Shown piece after piece: positions 50,696-59,720 of a stretch of 64,000 bases of DNA (position 1 is its first letter; the number at the start of each line of letters is the position of its first letter). The notes under the pieces are model-generated. The model worked only from the letters and a program-made list of their open reading frames with translations. It did no database searches and was not told where the DNA came from. The stretch comes from Tenacibaculum sp. (lineage in GTDB: Bacteria > Bacteroidota > Bacteroidia > Flavobacteriales > Flavobacteriaceae): positions 422,734 to 486,733 of the forward strand of contig JAKVCX010000001.1 of NCBI GenBank assembly GCA_022448525.1, written 5' to 3'. The translations under genes and the position numbers were made by a program.

Positions 50696-51166
50696 ATGAA
50701 AAAAATAACTAAGATTTTAAGCTTACTAGTAATTTTAGTGAGCTGTAATAAAAAGGAATTTAATTTAAATGGAAAATGGACAGTTAATCATATTTACCTT
50801 AAGGTAATAAGTAAAAAAGAATATACAAAAAGATTGAAAAGCGATTTCAAAAAAGACTTTAACAGGGAAACAGACCTTGATTATGATAAATACAATAAAA
50901 TCATACAGTTAGATGAAGGAAGTATTTATGATTTTCAATTAAATGACTCAATAGAAATCACTTACTCAAACACAAAATTAAGAGATAAGAAATCTTTAAA
51001 AACGAATTATACACTATCTGAAGACAAGAAAAAATTAAGTATCGGAAATTCTATTTATGCCGTTACAATAAATAGTTATAAAAGCATTACTCTAAAAAAA
51101 GTAAGTTTGAAAAATAAAAAAGATACACTTTTCACTACTTTAATTAAAAAAAAGAAATACGATTAA
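50696..51166 (+). CDS. Lipocalin-like lipoprotein
   Basis: 156 aa from ATG 50696. Lipobox VSC. LNGKWTVNHIYLKVI, IYDFQLNDSIEITY and NYTLSEDKKKLSIG match the strand pattern of lipocalin-like exported proteins. Very Lys-rich C-terminus. Ligand unknown. Confidence 0.75.
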   Translation: MKKITKILSLLVILVSCNKKEFNLNGKWTVNHIYLKVISKKEYTKRLKSDFKKDFNRETDLDYDKYNKIIQLDEGSIYDFQLNDSIEITYSNTKLRDKKSLKTNYTLSEDKKKLSIGNSIYAVTINSYKSITLKKVSLKNKKDTLFTTLIKKKKYD

Positions 51167-51213
51167 TAAAAAACAACATAACTTGATGTTAGTTGAGATT
51201 AAAATTAAAAAGA

Positions 51214-51708
51214 ATGAAAAACAACCTTATTGAATTACATTCCATTAGAGCTAAGTTTATGATAAATTTTTATATCATATTGACTTTGATTTCTTTATTT
51301 TTTCTATCAAAAAATCTTTATGAATGGGGATCTGGTAATAATTCCAATTATATAACAATTTGCATATTCACTCTTTTGTTGATTATTTCGGTAGGAATGT
51401 ATTCATATTCCTTTTTAGGATATATAAATAAAGATCAAAAAACCGTAATTCTAAAAAAGCCATTTATAAAAAAACAATGGATTATTAAGTTTGAAGATAT
51501 ATTGACCGTGGAAAAAGAAAGATTATTTATCGCAAGAGGAAAGCACATAAAAATAAGCACGTATAATAAGGATAAATCGGACACTAACTCTTATTATATT
51601 TTGATCAGTAGAATCAGTTCATTATTTGGTTCTGATGATGCTGACTATTTATGGAAAGAAGTTTTAAAAAGAAAAAAGGAAATAAAGGAGAATAATATAA
51701 ATAATTAA
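51214..51708 (+). CDS. Two-helix membrane protein with PH-like domain
   Basis: 164 aa from ATG 51214. Helices at about 18-35 and 46-68, then a cytoplasmic PH-like sheet (QKTVILKKPFIKKQWIIKFEDILTV). Similar in layout to the proteins at 27560 and 60694. Function unknown. Only a core-like GTTAGTTGAG (51188) precedes it; the repeat body is gone. Confidence 0.7.
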   Translation: MKNNLIELHSIRAKFMINFYIILTLISLFFLSKNLYEWGSGNNSNYITICIFTLLLIISVGMYSYSFLGYINKDQKTVILKKPFIKKQWIIKFEDILTVEKERLFIARGKHIKISTYNKDKSDTNSYYILISRISSLFGSDDADYLWKEVLKRKKEIKENNINN

Positions 51709-52012
51709 CTAATTCCAACAAGAGAACATAGTTTGTTTTAGCTAACAGGATTAATTAGCAAAGTATTTATACTGAACCTAAAATTAGTTTTTATTTGTTA
51801 AACTTTATCTAACACACAAGAACAAACCATTCTCCAAACGCTATGGAGCATTGAAAAATGGAAAAAATAACAGAAAAACTGCTAGACAAATTAAAGAACG
51901 TATTGAATTCTGATTTTTTAATTATTTCAATAAAAATAAATCGGATTCTTTCATAAATAATAATACAAGAATACGATAAGAGTAATTAAACTAATAAAAT
52001 GAAAACAGTTAA
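51709..52012 (+). other. 304-base region without a full gene
   Basis: Contains GCTAACAGG and ACACAAGAACAAACC fragments reminiscent of a decayed site and a 32-codon ORF at 51858-51956 (starts MEKITEKLLDKLKNVL) that may be a truncated gene. Nothing else is clear. Confidence 0.45.
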
Positions 52013-52561
52013 ATGAATAAGACCATTACAACGATATTATTAGGATTGACTCTTATGAGTTGTTCTTACGGTAAACACGAAAAGACAAACTGTAGCGAAA
52101 TCAATCAACTATTAGCTGAAAAAGACAGTTTAACAACTATAATTACTCAAAACAAGAATAATATGAAAAATCAGATGATTAGGTCATTAACTTTCCAAGA
52201 TGGTAAAGCAGAAAATGCTATGAACTTTTATTTGAAAATTTTTGATAATTCTAAAATTATTAGTGTTAAACGCTGGGAAAAAAATGCACCAACTGAAGAA
52301 GGAAAAATTATGCAAGCTACATTCGAACTAGATGGAAACCTTTTTATGTGTAGTGATAGCCCTCCTATTCACGATTGGAATTTTACACCAGCCGTTGCTA
52401 ATTACATAGAATGTGAAAATGAACGCGAACTTAATTTTTTATTCACAAAACTGTCAGAAAATGGAAAAGTTATGATGCCATTAAACAACTATGGTTTTAG
52501 TCAAAAGTTTGGTTTTATTCAAGATCAATTCGGTGTTTCTTGGCAATTAAATTTAAAATAA
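52013..52561 (+). CDS. PhnB/VOC-like lipoprotein
   Basis: 182 aa. Lipobox LMSC, a short linker (25-50), then a PhnB-type vicinal oxygen chelate domain: SLTFQDGKAENAMNFYLKIFDNSKI, TFELDGNLFMCSDS, and the terminal DQFGVSWQLNL typical of the group. PhnB-like proteins are usually cytoplasmic, so a lipid-anchored form is unusual. Substrate unknown. Confidence 0.82.
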   Translation: MNKTITTILLGLTLMSCSYGKHEKTNCSEINQLLAEKDSLTTIITQNKNNMKNQMIRSLTFQDGKAENAMNFYLKIFDNSKIISVKRWEKNAPTEEGKIMQATFELDGNLFMCSDSPPIHDWNFTPAVANYIECENERELNFLFTKLSENGKVMMPLNNYGFSQKFGFIQDQFGVSWQLNLK

Positions 52562-52589
52562 ATACAATCAAAAAACGTATCAGTCAATT

Positions 52590-53540
52590 ATGAAAAATCT
52601 AATATTGATTCTTATTATATTTTTTTTAAACCTTAAATGTAATTCTCAAGAATTTCAACCAGTACCCTTAAACCTATTTGACAGTCTGTTTACAGCTACC
52701 ATAAATAATGATTACAAAAAATTTAGAAGGCAATACGTTTCAAATAAGGAGATTCGTAATTTTAGTTATATCAAAGAACTACCAGACTCCTTAAAAATTC
52801 AAGAATCAAATGATCGTACATATATGGTAGACACTACTAGTTTAAGTAATTTTAATAAGCTTAAAAGTGTTATTAAAAGATATAATTTAACGAAAAAAAA
52901 TTTATACAGTACGTCTTTTAAATATATATCGCGTTTAAATAACAAAACAAACAAAAGAAGTACATATATTAAAAACATAAGATTCTACTTGGTTAAAGAT
53001 TCAACTTTTATATCCTTAAGCCCTACTGCCACTTATTTCTATAAGAATCAACTAAAATTCTTATATGAGTTGGATATTGATTTTTATCCGAAAGAAAAAG
53101 AGTATTTTGAAAAAAACTTACCATCAACCTATTTTATAAAGTCAATTCCCGTGAACTTTGTTGAATATGGTAATGAAATATATGAATTAATAAAAAATGA
53201 AGACTTCGAAGAGTTAATTAACAAATTCGCGAAGAAAAACGATATACATATTTTATATCCTACACAAGAGAAAAGAGATGAGGCCCTAAATACAATTAAT
53301 AGAAATATTGAAAGACTTAAAAAAGACAAGAATAATTTTAAAGTTATACAAGGCTATGTCAAAGATAAAGTGAGTGTTTATTGGAAAAAAAGAAAATATC
53401 TAAATGAACCTGATCTAAGAATAGCATTATATCTGAAAACTTCAGAAGGGTTTAAACTACTTAATCTCTATTGTATAATCAATAATAATAAAATTATGAT
53501 TTGTGATATAACAACAAATTTAATAACTGCCATGTATTAA
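52590..53540 (+). CDS. Exported hypothetical protein
   Basis: 316 aa. The hydrophobic start (LILILIIFFLNLKC then NSQEF) is a signal peptide, possibly of lipoprotein type. A Lys/Asn-rich mixed domain follows with no known motif. It starts 29 bases after the PhnB-like gene and ends 18 bases before the next, without repeats, so these three may be one unit whose attC sites were lost. Confidence 0.72.
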   Translation: MKNLILILIIFFLNLKCNSQEFQPVPLNLFDSLFTATINNDYKKFRRQYVSNKEIRNFSYIKELPDSLKIQESNDRTYMVDTTSLSNFNKLKSVIKRYNLTKKNLYSTSFKYISRLNNKTNKRSTYIKNIRFYLVKDSTFISLSPTATYFYKNQLKFLYELDIDFYPKEKEYFEKNLPSTYFIKSIPVNFVEYGNEIYELIKNEDFEELINKFAKKNDIHILYPTQEKRDEALNTINRNIERLKKDKNNFKVIQGYVKDKVSVYWKKRKYLNEPDLRIALYLKTSEGFKLLNLYCIINNNKIMICDITTNLITAMY

Positions 53541-53558
53541 TTTAAAAATAATTACGTC

Positions 53559-53921
53559 ATGAAAAAGTTGTTATTTCTTACTGTTGTAATCCTAATGAGC
53601 TGTTATAATCATCAAAAATTTGATAGTGAACTTTGGAAAAAATCCGGTGGAGAAAATATCACTTCTGATATAAGGTTAAAAATGGTTAAAGACTTAATAG
53701 AAAGCAAAGTCTTAATACACAAATCTGAATTTGAAATTATTGAAATAATTGGTAGTCCCACGAAACTGAAAGAGATCCAAAATGATTCAACTAAATATTT
53801 TCAGGTACAAGAAGTTTATAGTTGGAATATTGATCCAGATTATATGACATTTCTAAAAATAATTTTTAATAAAGATAAAACAGCAAAAAAAGTAGAATTC
53901 CATAATCCTAATCAAGAATAA
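53559..53921 (+). CDS. Small BamE/SmpA-like lipoprotein
   Basis: 120 aa. Lipobox LMSC. RLKMVKDLIESKVLIHKSEFEIIEIIGSPTKL followed by YSWNIDPDYMTFLKIIFNKD is the helix-helix-strand layout of BamE/SmpA-like exported proteins, frequent in Bacteroidota. Specific role unknown. Confidence 0.75.
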   Translation: MKKLLFLTVVILMSCYNHQKFDSELWKKSGGENITSDIRLKMVKDLIESKVLIHKSEFEIIEIIGSPTKLKEIQNDSTKYFQVQEVYSWNIDPDYMTFLKIIFNKDKTAKKVEFHNPNQE

Positions 53922-53924
53922 ATA

Positions 53925-54050
53925 GAGCTTTACTTTAATTTATAAGATTGCATTTATAACTAAAATTAAATCTCTTAGATTACAGTCTCACAAAACTGGA
54001 AAACGACTCTTTGTCCTTTACTGAAAAAATCGAAAACAAACACATTGTCC
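53925..54050 (+). repeat. attC remnant
   Basis: TGGAAAACGACTCTTTGTCCTTTACTG is the third hairpin region of type A. The left part is unrecognisable and the core reads ATTGTCC. Confidence 0.5.
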
Positions 54051-54063
54051 AAAGAATAAGCAA

Positions 54064-54540
54064 ATGATAGTTGGAAATAAAAAATCTTTCGCTGTAGAAT
54101 TCACTCAGTCAGAATCTAATCCTAAAATGGGTTTTGGAAAAATTTGGATACAAAATCAATTTTATGGAACAAATGAAGATCTGATTTATTTTAATGGTTA
54201 TTTAATTTCATTACTTGATGAATTATTAAACCTAAAGACTGTTGAGTTTAAACATGATAATTTATCGGAATTAGAATTATTTAATTGTTTTGAAAATATA
54301 GAGAATGAAAACGATTACTTAATTAACGGTTCAACTTTTACAGACGACTTTATCGCCTACGGATTCGAAAAAAAAGGATATGTTCATCTAATTTGGAAAA
54401 TAAAGAATGATAAAGAAATATTATTTTCTGATTTAAAAAATTATGGAACTGATGTAAAGTTCTGTTATTCTGAAAAAGCAGAAATTGAAAAAATAAAAAA
54501 TGAATTATTAGAAAAAGTAAGTAAACAAAAGAGGACCTGA
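54064..54540 (+). CDS. Immunity-42-like protein
   Basis: 158 aa, soluble. The opening MIVGNKKSFAVEFTQSES...MGFGKIWIQNQFYGTNED resembles the Imm42 group of polymorphic-toxin immunity proteins. No toxin is adjacent. The assignment rests on the N-terminal pattern only. Confidence 0.65.
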   Translation: MIVGNKKSFAVEFTQSESNPKMGFGKIWIQNQFYGTNEDLIYFNGYLISLLDELLNLKTVEFKHDNLSELELFNCFENIENENDYLINGSTFTDDFIAYGFEKKGYVHLIWKIKNDKEILFSDLKNYGTDVKFCYSEKAEIEKIKNELLEKVSKQKRT

Positions 54541-54652
54541 GAGATTATACCGTAATTTTCCTTAGCCAAAACCTAACCTTATTAATCATTTTCCAAAACA
54601 TTAGTAAAGGACTTCCCTCCTTTTCCCAGGAAAAATAATACACAAATACATT
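54541..54652 (+). repeat. attC remnant (type A)
   Basis: AATTTTCCTTAGCC, CTTATTAATCATTTTCC and CTCCTTTTCC with ATAATACACAAATACATT. Core G lost (ATTTTACTT). Confidence 0.6.
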
Positions 54653-54678
54653 TTACTTCATTACCACTCAATTAAAAT

Positions 54679-55722
54679 ATGAACATTAAACAAATAATTT
54701 TATCGGACGAATTCTGTTATCCATGTTTTCCAATTATTGAAAACAAATTTATTTATTTAGGTTTAAGATTTACAGACGAAGACTCAGATATAAATTCAGT
54801 TAAATCTTATCAAATTCAAAAAATAGACTATAAATCGGAAGATATAATTTGGTCTATTGAATTATATGACGACACTGTATTATGCAAACCTATAATACTA
54901 GATGACAAAATATTATTTAGTACGAACAGTGGTTTAATTGCTATCAATAAACTAAACGGAAAACAAGTTTGGAAATTTAAAGCAAAAATTGGGACTAGTC
55001 ACCTGAGCTCACTAGAAGACAAAATTTACTTGACAAATAAAAATGCAATTGAAGTAATTGATATAAAATCAGGAAAGAGACTAAAACAAAAAAAATATCG
55101 GGTAAAATGGATAGATAGTCCCGTTATATATGGACATAATAAATTATTTATTTCTACATCTAACTCAAAAATACTTAAAATAGACAAAGACAGTTTAGAG
55201 ATTTTAACTGAGTATAAATACCCTGGAGGTTGGGCTATAGGAGCTACTCCCGCCTTTTATAAAAATCAAATATTATCCAATTCGTATGCTTCATATATAA
55301 CAAGCTTTGATATTGATTCTGGAGACATAATTTGGAAAATAAAGAAAAAAGTAGGCTCTGAACCAAAGCAGTTAATCACTTCTGAATTTTTATATGCCAT
55401 TGAAACCATAGGTGCTCATAAATTAATATCAATCAATCTTTCGAAAGGTAAAAAGGTGTGGTCTAAAGATTATCATATCCATGAGTTGATAGATTTTGAC
55501 AATGACACGTTACTAGCAACTTTAAAACAAGAAGATGGTCAATACATTATCGGATTCTTAAGCAAGAGAAATGGAGAATTGATAAACTCTTTACCTTTAA
55601 TTAATTTTATATTTGACAATAGATTTCAATACCGTTTATGGAGTGAAGCTATAATTGAAAAAAACAATAAAAAAATTGTAGTCTGCTATAAACCAAATGA
55701 AATAACAATAATTACAAAATAA
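54679..55722 (+). CDS. PQQ-type beta-propeller protein
   Basis: 347 aa, no signal peptide. Six or seven blades are visible by the repeated pattern GLIAINKLNGKQVWKFK, AIEVIDIKSGKRLKQ, ITSFDIDSGDIIWKI, LISINLSKGKKVWSKD. This is the PQQ/quinoprotein-like propeller, here likely a cytoplasmic binding scaffold because no catalytic or PQQ-ligand residues are obvious. Role unknown. Confidence 0.8.
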   Translation: MNIKQIILSDEFCYPCFPIIENKFIYLGLRFTDEDSDINSVKSYQIQKIDYKSEDIIWSIELYDDTVLCKPIILDDKILFSTNSGLIAINKLNGKQVWKFKAKIGTSHLSSLEDKIYLTNKNAIEVIDIKSGKRLKQKKYRVKWIDSPVIYGHNKLFISTSNSKILKIDKDSLEILTEYKYPGGWAIGATPAFYKNQILSNSYASYITSFDIDSGDIIWKIKKKVGSEPKQLITSEFLYAIETIGAHKLISINLSKGKKVWSKDYHIHELIDFDNDTLLATLKQEDGQYIIGFLSKRNGELINSLPLINFIFDNRFQYRLWSEAIIEKNNKKIVVCYKPNEITIITK

Positions 55723-55725
55723 AAC

Positions 55726-55856
55726 GCTAACAACTATACGTATAATTAATTACGAATAAATTTCCTCATCTGAAATCAATCATATTAATTATCTTTCCAT
55801 ATCATCAAAAAATGACTCTCATCTTTTTCCTGTAAAAAATCATCTATAAATATGTT
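55726..55856 (+). repeat. attC-like site (type A, degraded)
   Basis: GCTAAC, ACGTATAATTAATTACG, TTTCCTCATCTGAAA, TTAATTATCTTTCC and core GTTAAGACA at 55854. Nearly full length. Confidence 0.7.
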
Positions 55857-55877
55857 AAGACAAATTTGAGCAAACCA

Positions 55878-56615
55878 ATGAAAAAAGGAATTATAATATC
55901 AATCATTGGAATTATATTTATTGGAATTACATATTTCGGAATTGAAATGTATGGCTTTGCAAAAGGAGTACAAGAAAATTCTGAAAAACAAATTGAGATT
56001 AATAAAACAGAACTTATTGTTCAAAATGACCAAATAGGTGAAGAAGCATTGACTATTTGTAAAGAACAGTTTGAAAATGGAATAGTATTCCAAACCTGCT
56101 TAAAAAAATATAACTTATTTACTCTAAAATCACAAAACGGAGATATTGTATATAAAAATGATAATAATCCTGCAGAATATATTTTGACAGATTTCAACGG
56201 AGATGGTTTTTTAGATATTAAACTTCAATTCATGACTAATACTTCAGGGGTAAGTGAATTATTGGTTTTTGATGCCGAATTAAAATCTTTTAAGGAAATT
56301 GAAAACTTTTCGAACTTTCCTTCTTCTTTTAAGATTAGTGGAACTAACTTATTCTACTCTTATCGCAGAAGTGGATGTGCAGATGCTAACTGGGATAGTG
56401 ATTTGTTTTATTTAAAGGAGAACAAAGCAATAAAAATTGGAAACATTCACTCTGTAGAATGCGATAATGAAAATGACATTGGAATTTATATTTTTAAAGT
56501 TAGTGGAAATAATAAAAAACAAATAAAACTTATTTCAATAGATGAAAAGTCTTTTGAGAATAAATGGAAATTCATTGAAAATTATTGGTCCGAAAATTAC
56601 AGGAAATTCGAATAA
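55878..56615 (+). CDS. Membrane-anchored FG-GAP-like protein
   Basis: 245 aa from ATG 55878 (TTG 55866 also fits). One N-terminal helix (ISIIGIIFIGITYFGIEMY), then an extracytoplasmic domain with DFNGDGFLDIKLQF, a calcium-loop FG-GAP-type motif. Several Cys (TICKEQ, QTCLKK, RSGCADANWD) may pair. Similar XAC2610-like proteins occur in many genomes; role unknown. Confidence 0.75.
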   Translation: MKKGIIISIIGIIFIGITYFGIEMYGFAKGVQENSEKQIEINKTELIVQNDQIGEEALTICKEQFENGIVFQTCLKKYNLFTLKSQNGDIVYKNDNNPAEYILTDFNGDGFLDIKLQFMTNTSGVSELLVFDAELKSFKEIENFSNFPSSFKISGTNLFYSYRRSGCADANWDSDLFYLKENKAIKIGNIHSVECDNENDIGIYIFKVSGNNKKQIKLISIDEKSFENKWKFIENYWSENYRKFE

Positions 56616-56621
56616 AAACGA

Positions 56622-56740
56622 TTTCCTAAAAAAGTATCTAATTAATTACAACTTAATTTTCCTCAGCCAAAATCTAATCTTATTAATCATTTTCCAAAAC
56701 ATCAGTAAAGGATTCCCTACTTTTCTCACAAAAAAAATTT
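56622..56740 (+). repeat. attC remnant (type A)
   Basis: AATTAATTACAACTTAATTTTCC, CTTATTAATCATTTTCC and CAAAAAAAAT. Right core lost. Confidence 0.6.
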
Positions 56741-56999
56741 TAGTTACTAGATGCTTTATTAGAGATTTTTTTAACTTTGAAGTCCAATTCAATTTTATGT
56801 CTATTACATCTGGAATTTCATATTCGGATATTGTAAAATAGATAGCTTTTAATCTTAGGCTATCAAAATTCTTTACTTCAGATATCTGTCTGGAGCATCA
56901 TCCCTTATTTACATTTTACAAAATAAATTTGTGAATACTACTGTATTTCAAAAAGTTAAAAATATCGTAGTGTTTACTATATATTAAAACACAGAGAAT
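56741..56999 (+). other. Intergenic region before rsgA
   Basis: About 260 AT-rich bases. No gene supported; a short overlapping reading frame here is repeat-derived. It may hold the promoter of the rsgA-like gene. Confidence 0.4.
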
Positions 57000-58064
57000 A
57001 TGAAATTAGAAGATTTCGGATATACTGACGAAATAGAAAAACTAAAAGTTCAACATAATTTTTTAGACTTTGAAATCGGAAGAATTATTACAGAACATAA
57101 AGAAAGATATATAGTTAAAACTCTAAAAGGAGAGTTTGACGCGGAAATAATTGGAAAATTAAGATACACTGCTAAAACTCGAGAAGATTTCCCCGTTGTT
57201 GGAGATTGGGTTGCAATATTTAAATATGATAATAAAGCCCTCATACACTTTGTTTTTCCTAGAAAAACAATTATTAAAAGAGAGGCAATTGGTAAAAAAG
57301 GAGAACGGCAAATCATCGCTAGTAATATAGATTTTGCTTTTATAGTGCAAGCAATTGACAGAGATTTTAATATCAACCGAATTGAAAGATATCTAACGAT
57401 CTGTAATGCTTCCAATGTTAAACCAATAATCATTCTTAACAAAATTGATCTAATAAATGATACTACTTTAAAAGATTTAATATCAAAAGTTCAAAAAAGA
57501 ATAAAACAAGTACCAATAATCGCTATTAGTAATAAATCTAAAAAAGGGATTGAAAGACTAAAAGAGTATTTAATATCAGGTAAGACTTATTGTTTATTGG
57601 GTTCTTCAGGAGTGGGAAAATCAAGCCTTATGAATAATCTTTCAGAGAAACAACTAATGAAAACGGATACTATAAGTACTAGTACGAATAAAGGTAGACA
57701 CATTACAAGTCACAGAGAATTAATCGTTCTTGAAAACGGTGGAATTATAATTGACAATCCTGGAATAAGAGAAGTAGGTATTGCAGATTCAACTAGTGGA
57801 CTGGAAAAAACATTTGAGCAAATAGTTGAGCTTTCCAAAAACTGTAAATTTAATGACTGTACTCATACTGTAGAAATTGGCTGTGCTGTTATCTCAGCAG
57901 TTGAAAGCGAAAAAATTGATAAATTGTCTTATGAGAATTACCTAAAAATGAGACTAGAAAAAGAATATTTTGAATCAACTGTGGCTGAAAAACGTCAAAA
58001 AGATAAAAATTTTGGAAAAATGGTTAAACAGTTCAAGAACTTAAAGAAATCAAACAGGTTCTAA
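57000..58064 (+). CDS. rsgA: Ribosome small-subunit-dependent GTPase A (RsgA/YjeQ family)
   Basis: 354 aa. N-terminal OB fold (25-100, including PVVGDW), then the circularly permuted GTPase: NKID (147-150, G4), GSSGVGKSS (201-209, P-loop) and DNPGIRE (252-258, G3). The zinc knuckle follows: C282, C287, H289, C295. RsgA releases assembly factors from the 30S subunit. The sequence suits the shorter second RsgA type rather than the canonical one, and its position within the decayed array suggests it may be an extra copy. A terminator follows. Confidence 0.9.
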   Translation: MKLEDFGYTDEIEKLKVQHNFLDFEIGRIITEHKERYIVKTLKGEFDAEIIGKLRYTAKTREDFPVVGDWVAIFKYDNKALIHFVFPRKTIIKREAIGKKGERQIIASNIDFAFIVQAIDRDFNINRIERYLTICNASNVKPIIILNKIDLINDTTLKDLISKVQKRIKQVPIIAISNKSKKGIERLKEYLISGKTYCLLGSSGVGKSSLMNNLSEKQLMKTDTISTSTNKGRHITSHRELIVLENGGIIIDNPGIREVGIADSTSGLEKTFEQIVELSKNCKFNDCTHTVEIGCAVISAVESEKIDKLSYENYLKMRLEKEYFESTVAEKRQKDKNFGKMVKQFKNLKKSNRF

Positions 58065-58086
58065 ATTACAACAATATTTAAAAGTT

Positions 58087-58118
58087 AAAGCGGTTTGGAT
58101 AAATCTCGAATCGCTTTT
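58087..58118 (+). terminator. Terminator after rsgA
   Basis: AAAGCGGTT (58087-58095) and AATCGCTTT (58109-58117) form a 9-bp stem with one G-T pair, followed by T-rich sequence. Confidence 0.6.
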
Positions 58119-58306
58119 CTCATTAAATCACATTATAATGCGAAAAATGGTAAAAAGAAATCAGTATTTGTAATATTGAAAATAAATCCTTTTACAGATT
58201 ATCAATTTTAAATTATGATTAATGTTTTTTAACAATAGATAATTAACTTTATCCTATAAAGAGAAAAAATAACCTATTCATTACAAGTCATCGAAAACTA
58301 AATTGC

Positions 58307-58891
58307 ATGAAATACTATTTATCAATCATAATTATAATATTGAATTTTAGTTGCAAAACAGACAAAAATAACTCTGTAGAGAAATCGGCGGAATTTGATA
58401 GTCAAAAAACAAAGGCATTGATCACTCAGATTTTAGAAGATGAAAGTAAAAACTACTTATCTTCAACTTGTATTTCAGAAAAAGCCAGAGCTAATTCTCA
58501 TCCTATGGTTGCGGATTTTGACAATTACATTAAAAAGCTTCTCAAAATAAAAAATGAAAACCATTATGAGACTCAAAAAAAGCGTTATATAAAATTTAAA
58601 ATCACATCAGATTTAGTTCCGAATAAAAACATTTTAACTGAAAAGCAGTTTAATGATTTTGAAAGGAAATCTAAAAATGGCAAGTTTAGTTTTTGGGATT
58701 GGCTTGAAACAAATTGTACAAATGGATATTGCTCTATAAGTAAACCAATTTTTAATGAAGCTTATAACTTAGCTTACGTGCAAATCGGAACAGTTTGTGG
58801 CGGACTCTGTGGTTTTGGGGAAGAAAGAATTTATGAACTCGTTAATAAAAAATGGATTAAAAAACAAAGTCTTGGAAGTTGGGTAAGTTAA
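58307..58891 (+). CDS. Lipoprotein
   Basis: 194 aa. Lipobox FSC then KTDKN. The mature part has seven Cys (STCISE, NCTNGYCS, GTVCGGLCGFGEER); the last segment, YVQIGTVCGGLCGFGEERIYEL, looks like a conserved beta motif. No family recognised. A decayed type C site follows. Confidence 0.75.
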   Translation: MKYYLSIIIIILNFSCKTDKNNSVEKSAEFDSQKTKALITQILEDESKNYLSSTCISEKARANSHPMVADFDNYIKKLLKIKNENHYETQKKRYIKFKITSDLVPNKNILTEKQFNDFERKSKNGKFSFWDWLETNCTNGYCSISKPIFNEAYNLAYVQIGTVCGGLCGFGEERIYELVNKKWIKKQSLGSWVS

Positions 58892-58904
58892 ATAAACCTC
58901 GTTT

Positions 58905-58960
58905 TTCAGTAAAATATGTAACTTTATTCCTATTGCAACGGTTAAGTGAAATATTATAGG
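58905..58960 (+). repeat. attC remnant (type C)
   Basis: AAAATATGTAACTTTATTCC...GCAACGGTTAAG is the right half of type C. Core GTT no longer present. Confidence 0.5.
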
Positions 58961-58971
58961 TAATTAGAAAA

Positions 58972-59424
58972 ATGGAAGAAAAAATTGATATCATAAACAA
59001 AACAGAATACCAAGAAGTAGTAGATGTATGGGAATCTTCAGTTCGAGCAACTCATCATTTCTTAAAGGAAGAGGATATCGAATACTTTAAACCTTTAATT
59101 TTAAATACCTATTTGGATGCTGTCGAATTAAGATGTATAAGAAATAAAGAAGGGAAAATAATTGGTTTTCTTGGTGTTGCAGAACAAAATTTAGAAATGT
59201 TATTTATCGATCCGAAATATCGAGGAAAAAAAATTGGAAAAACTCTGTTAAACTATTCAATCAACAAATTAAATGTTACTAAAGTTGATGTTAATGAACA
59301 GAATGAACAAGCTGTAGGTTTTTATAAGCATTGTGGGTTTGAAATAATAAATCGCTCTGAATTAGATTCCTCTGGAAAACCTTATCCAATATTGCATATG
59401 GAATTAAAAAATACCGCCAACTAG
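58972..59424 (+). CDS. yjaB: GNAT acetyltransferase of the YjaB type
   Basis: 150 aa. WESSVRATHHFL (17-28), LFIDPKYRGKKIGKTLL (80-96, the acetyl-CoA loop) and VNEQNEQAVGFYKHCGF then SGKPYPILHMEL match the YjaB N-acetyltransferase group. Its natural substrate is unsettled. The gene ends with codons AAT ACC GCC AAC TAG, i.e. inside a cassette arm, so it entered the array as cassette cargo. Confidence 0.82.
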   Translation: MEEKIDIINKTEYQEVVDVWESSVRATHHFLKEEDIEYFKPLILNTYLDAVELRCIRNKEGKIIGFLGVAEQNLEMLFIDPKYRGKKIGKTLLNYSINKLNVTKVDVNEQNEQAVGFYKHCGFEIINRSELDSSGKPYPILHMELKNTAN

Positions 59425-59720
59425 CGAAGTTCACTTTTATCTATAAACACATTGTAAATAGTAAAACTACAAATCATAAATGAGTTTTTTGAAAGAAAAC
59501 ACTTTCGAAATCTATTGATAAAAGGGATAAAAAACCGAAACGTTATACAAAAACTCATTATCAAAAAGTTTGAAAAAATTAATGTTACTTAATTTTGAAG
59601 CTAATGGAAGATTGAATGAAAACATTTTTATTTCTACAAGCAATCAATAATGCGAATAAAATATTAACATTGAACTTTTTTTACAAACAAAACAATGTTT
59701 CTCTAACCTATAAAAATTGA
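59425..59720 (+). other. 296-base region without a clear gene
   Basis: The left edge (GCCAACTAGCGAAG) is a cassette end; the rest is AT-rich. A 34-codon ORF (starts MKTFLFLQAINNANKIL) overlaps the end. No repeat body survives. Confidence 0.45.

Noticed and set aside
56542-56841. 99-codon + strand ORF after the FG-GAP-like gene
   Set aside because: Overlaps the end of the real gene and a type A remnant; its sequence is repeat-derived.
57050-57442. Minus-strand ORF of 130 codons opposite rsgA
   Set aside because: Shadow of a recognised GTPase gene; no domain or start signal.
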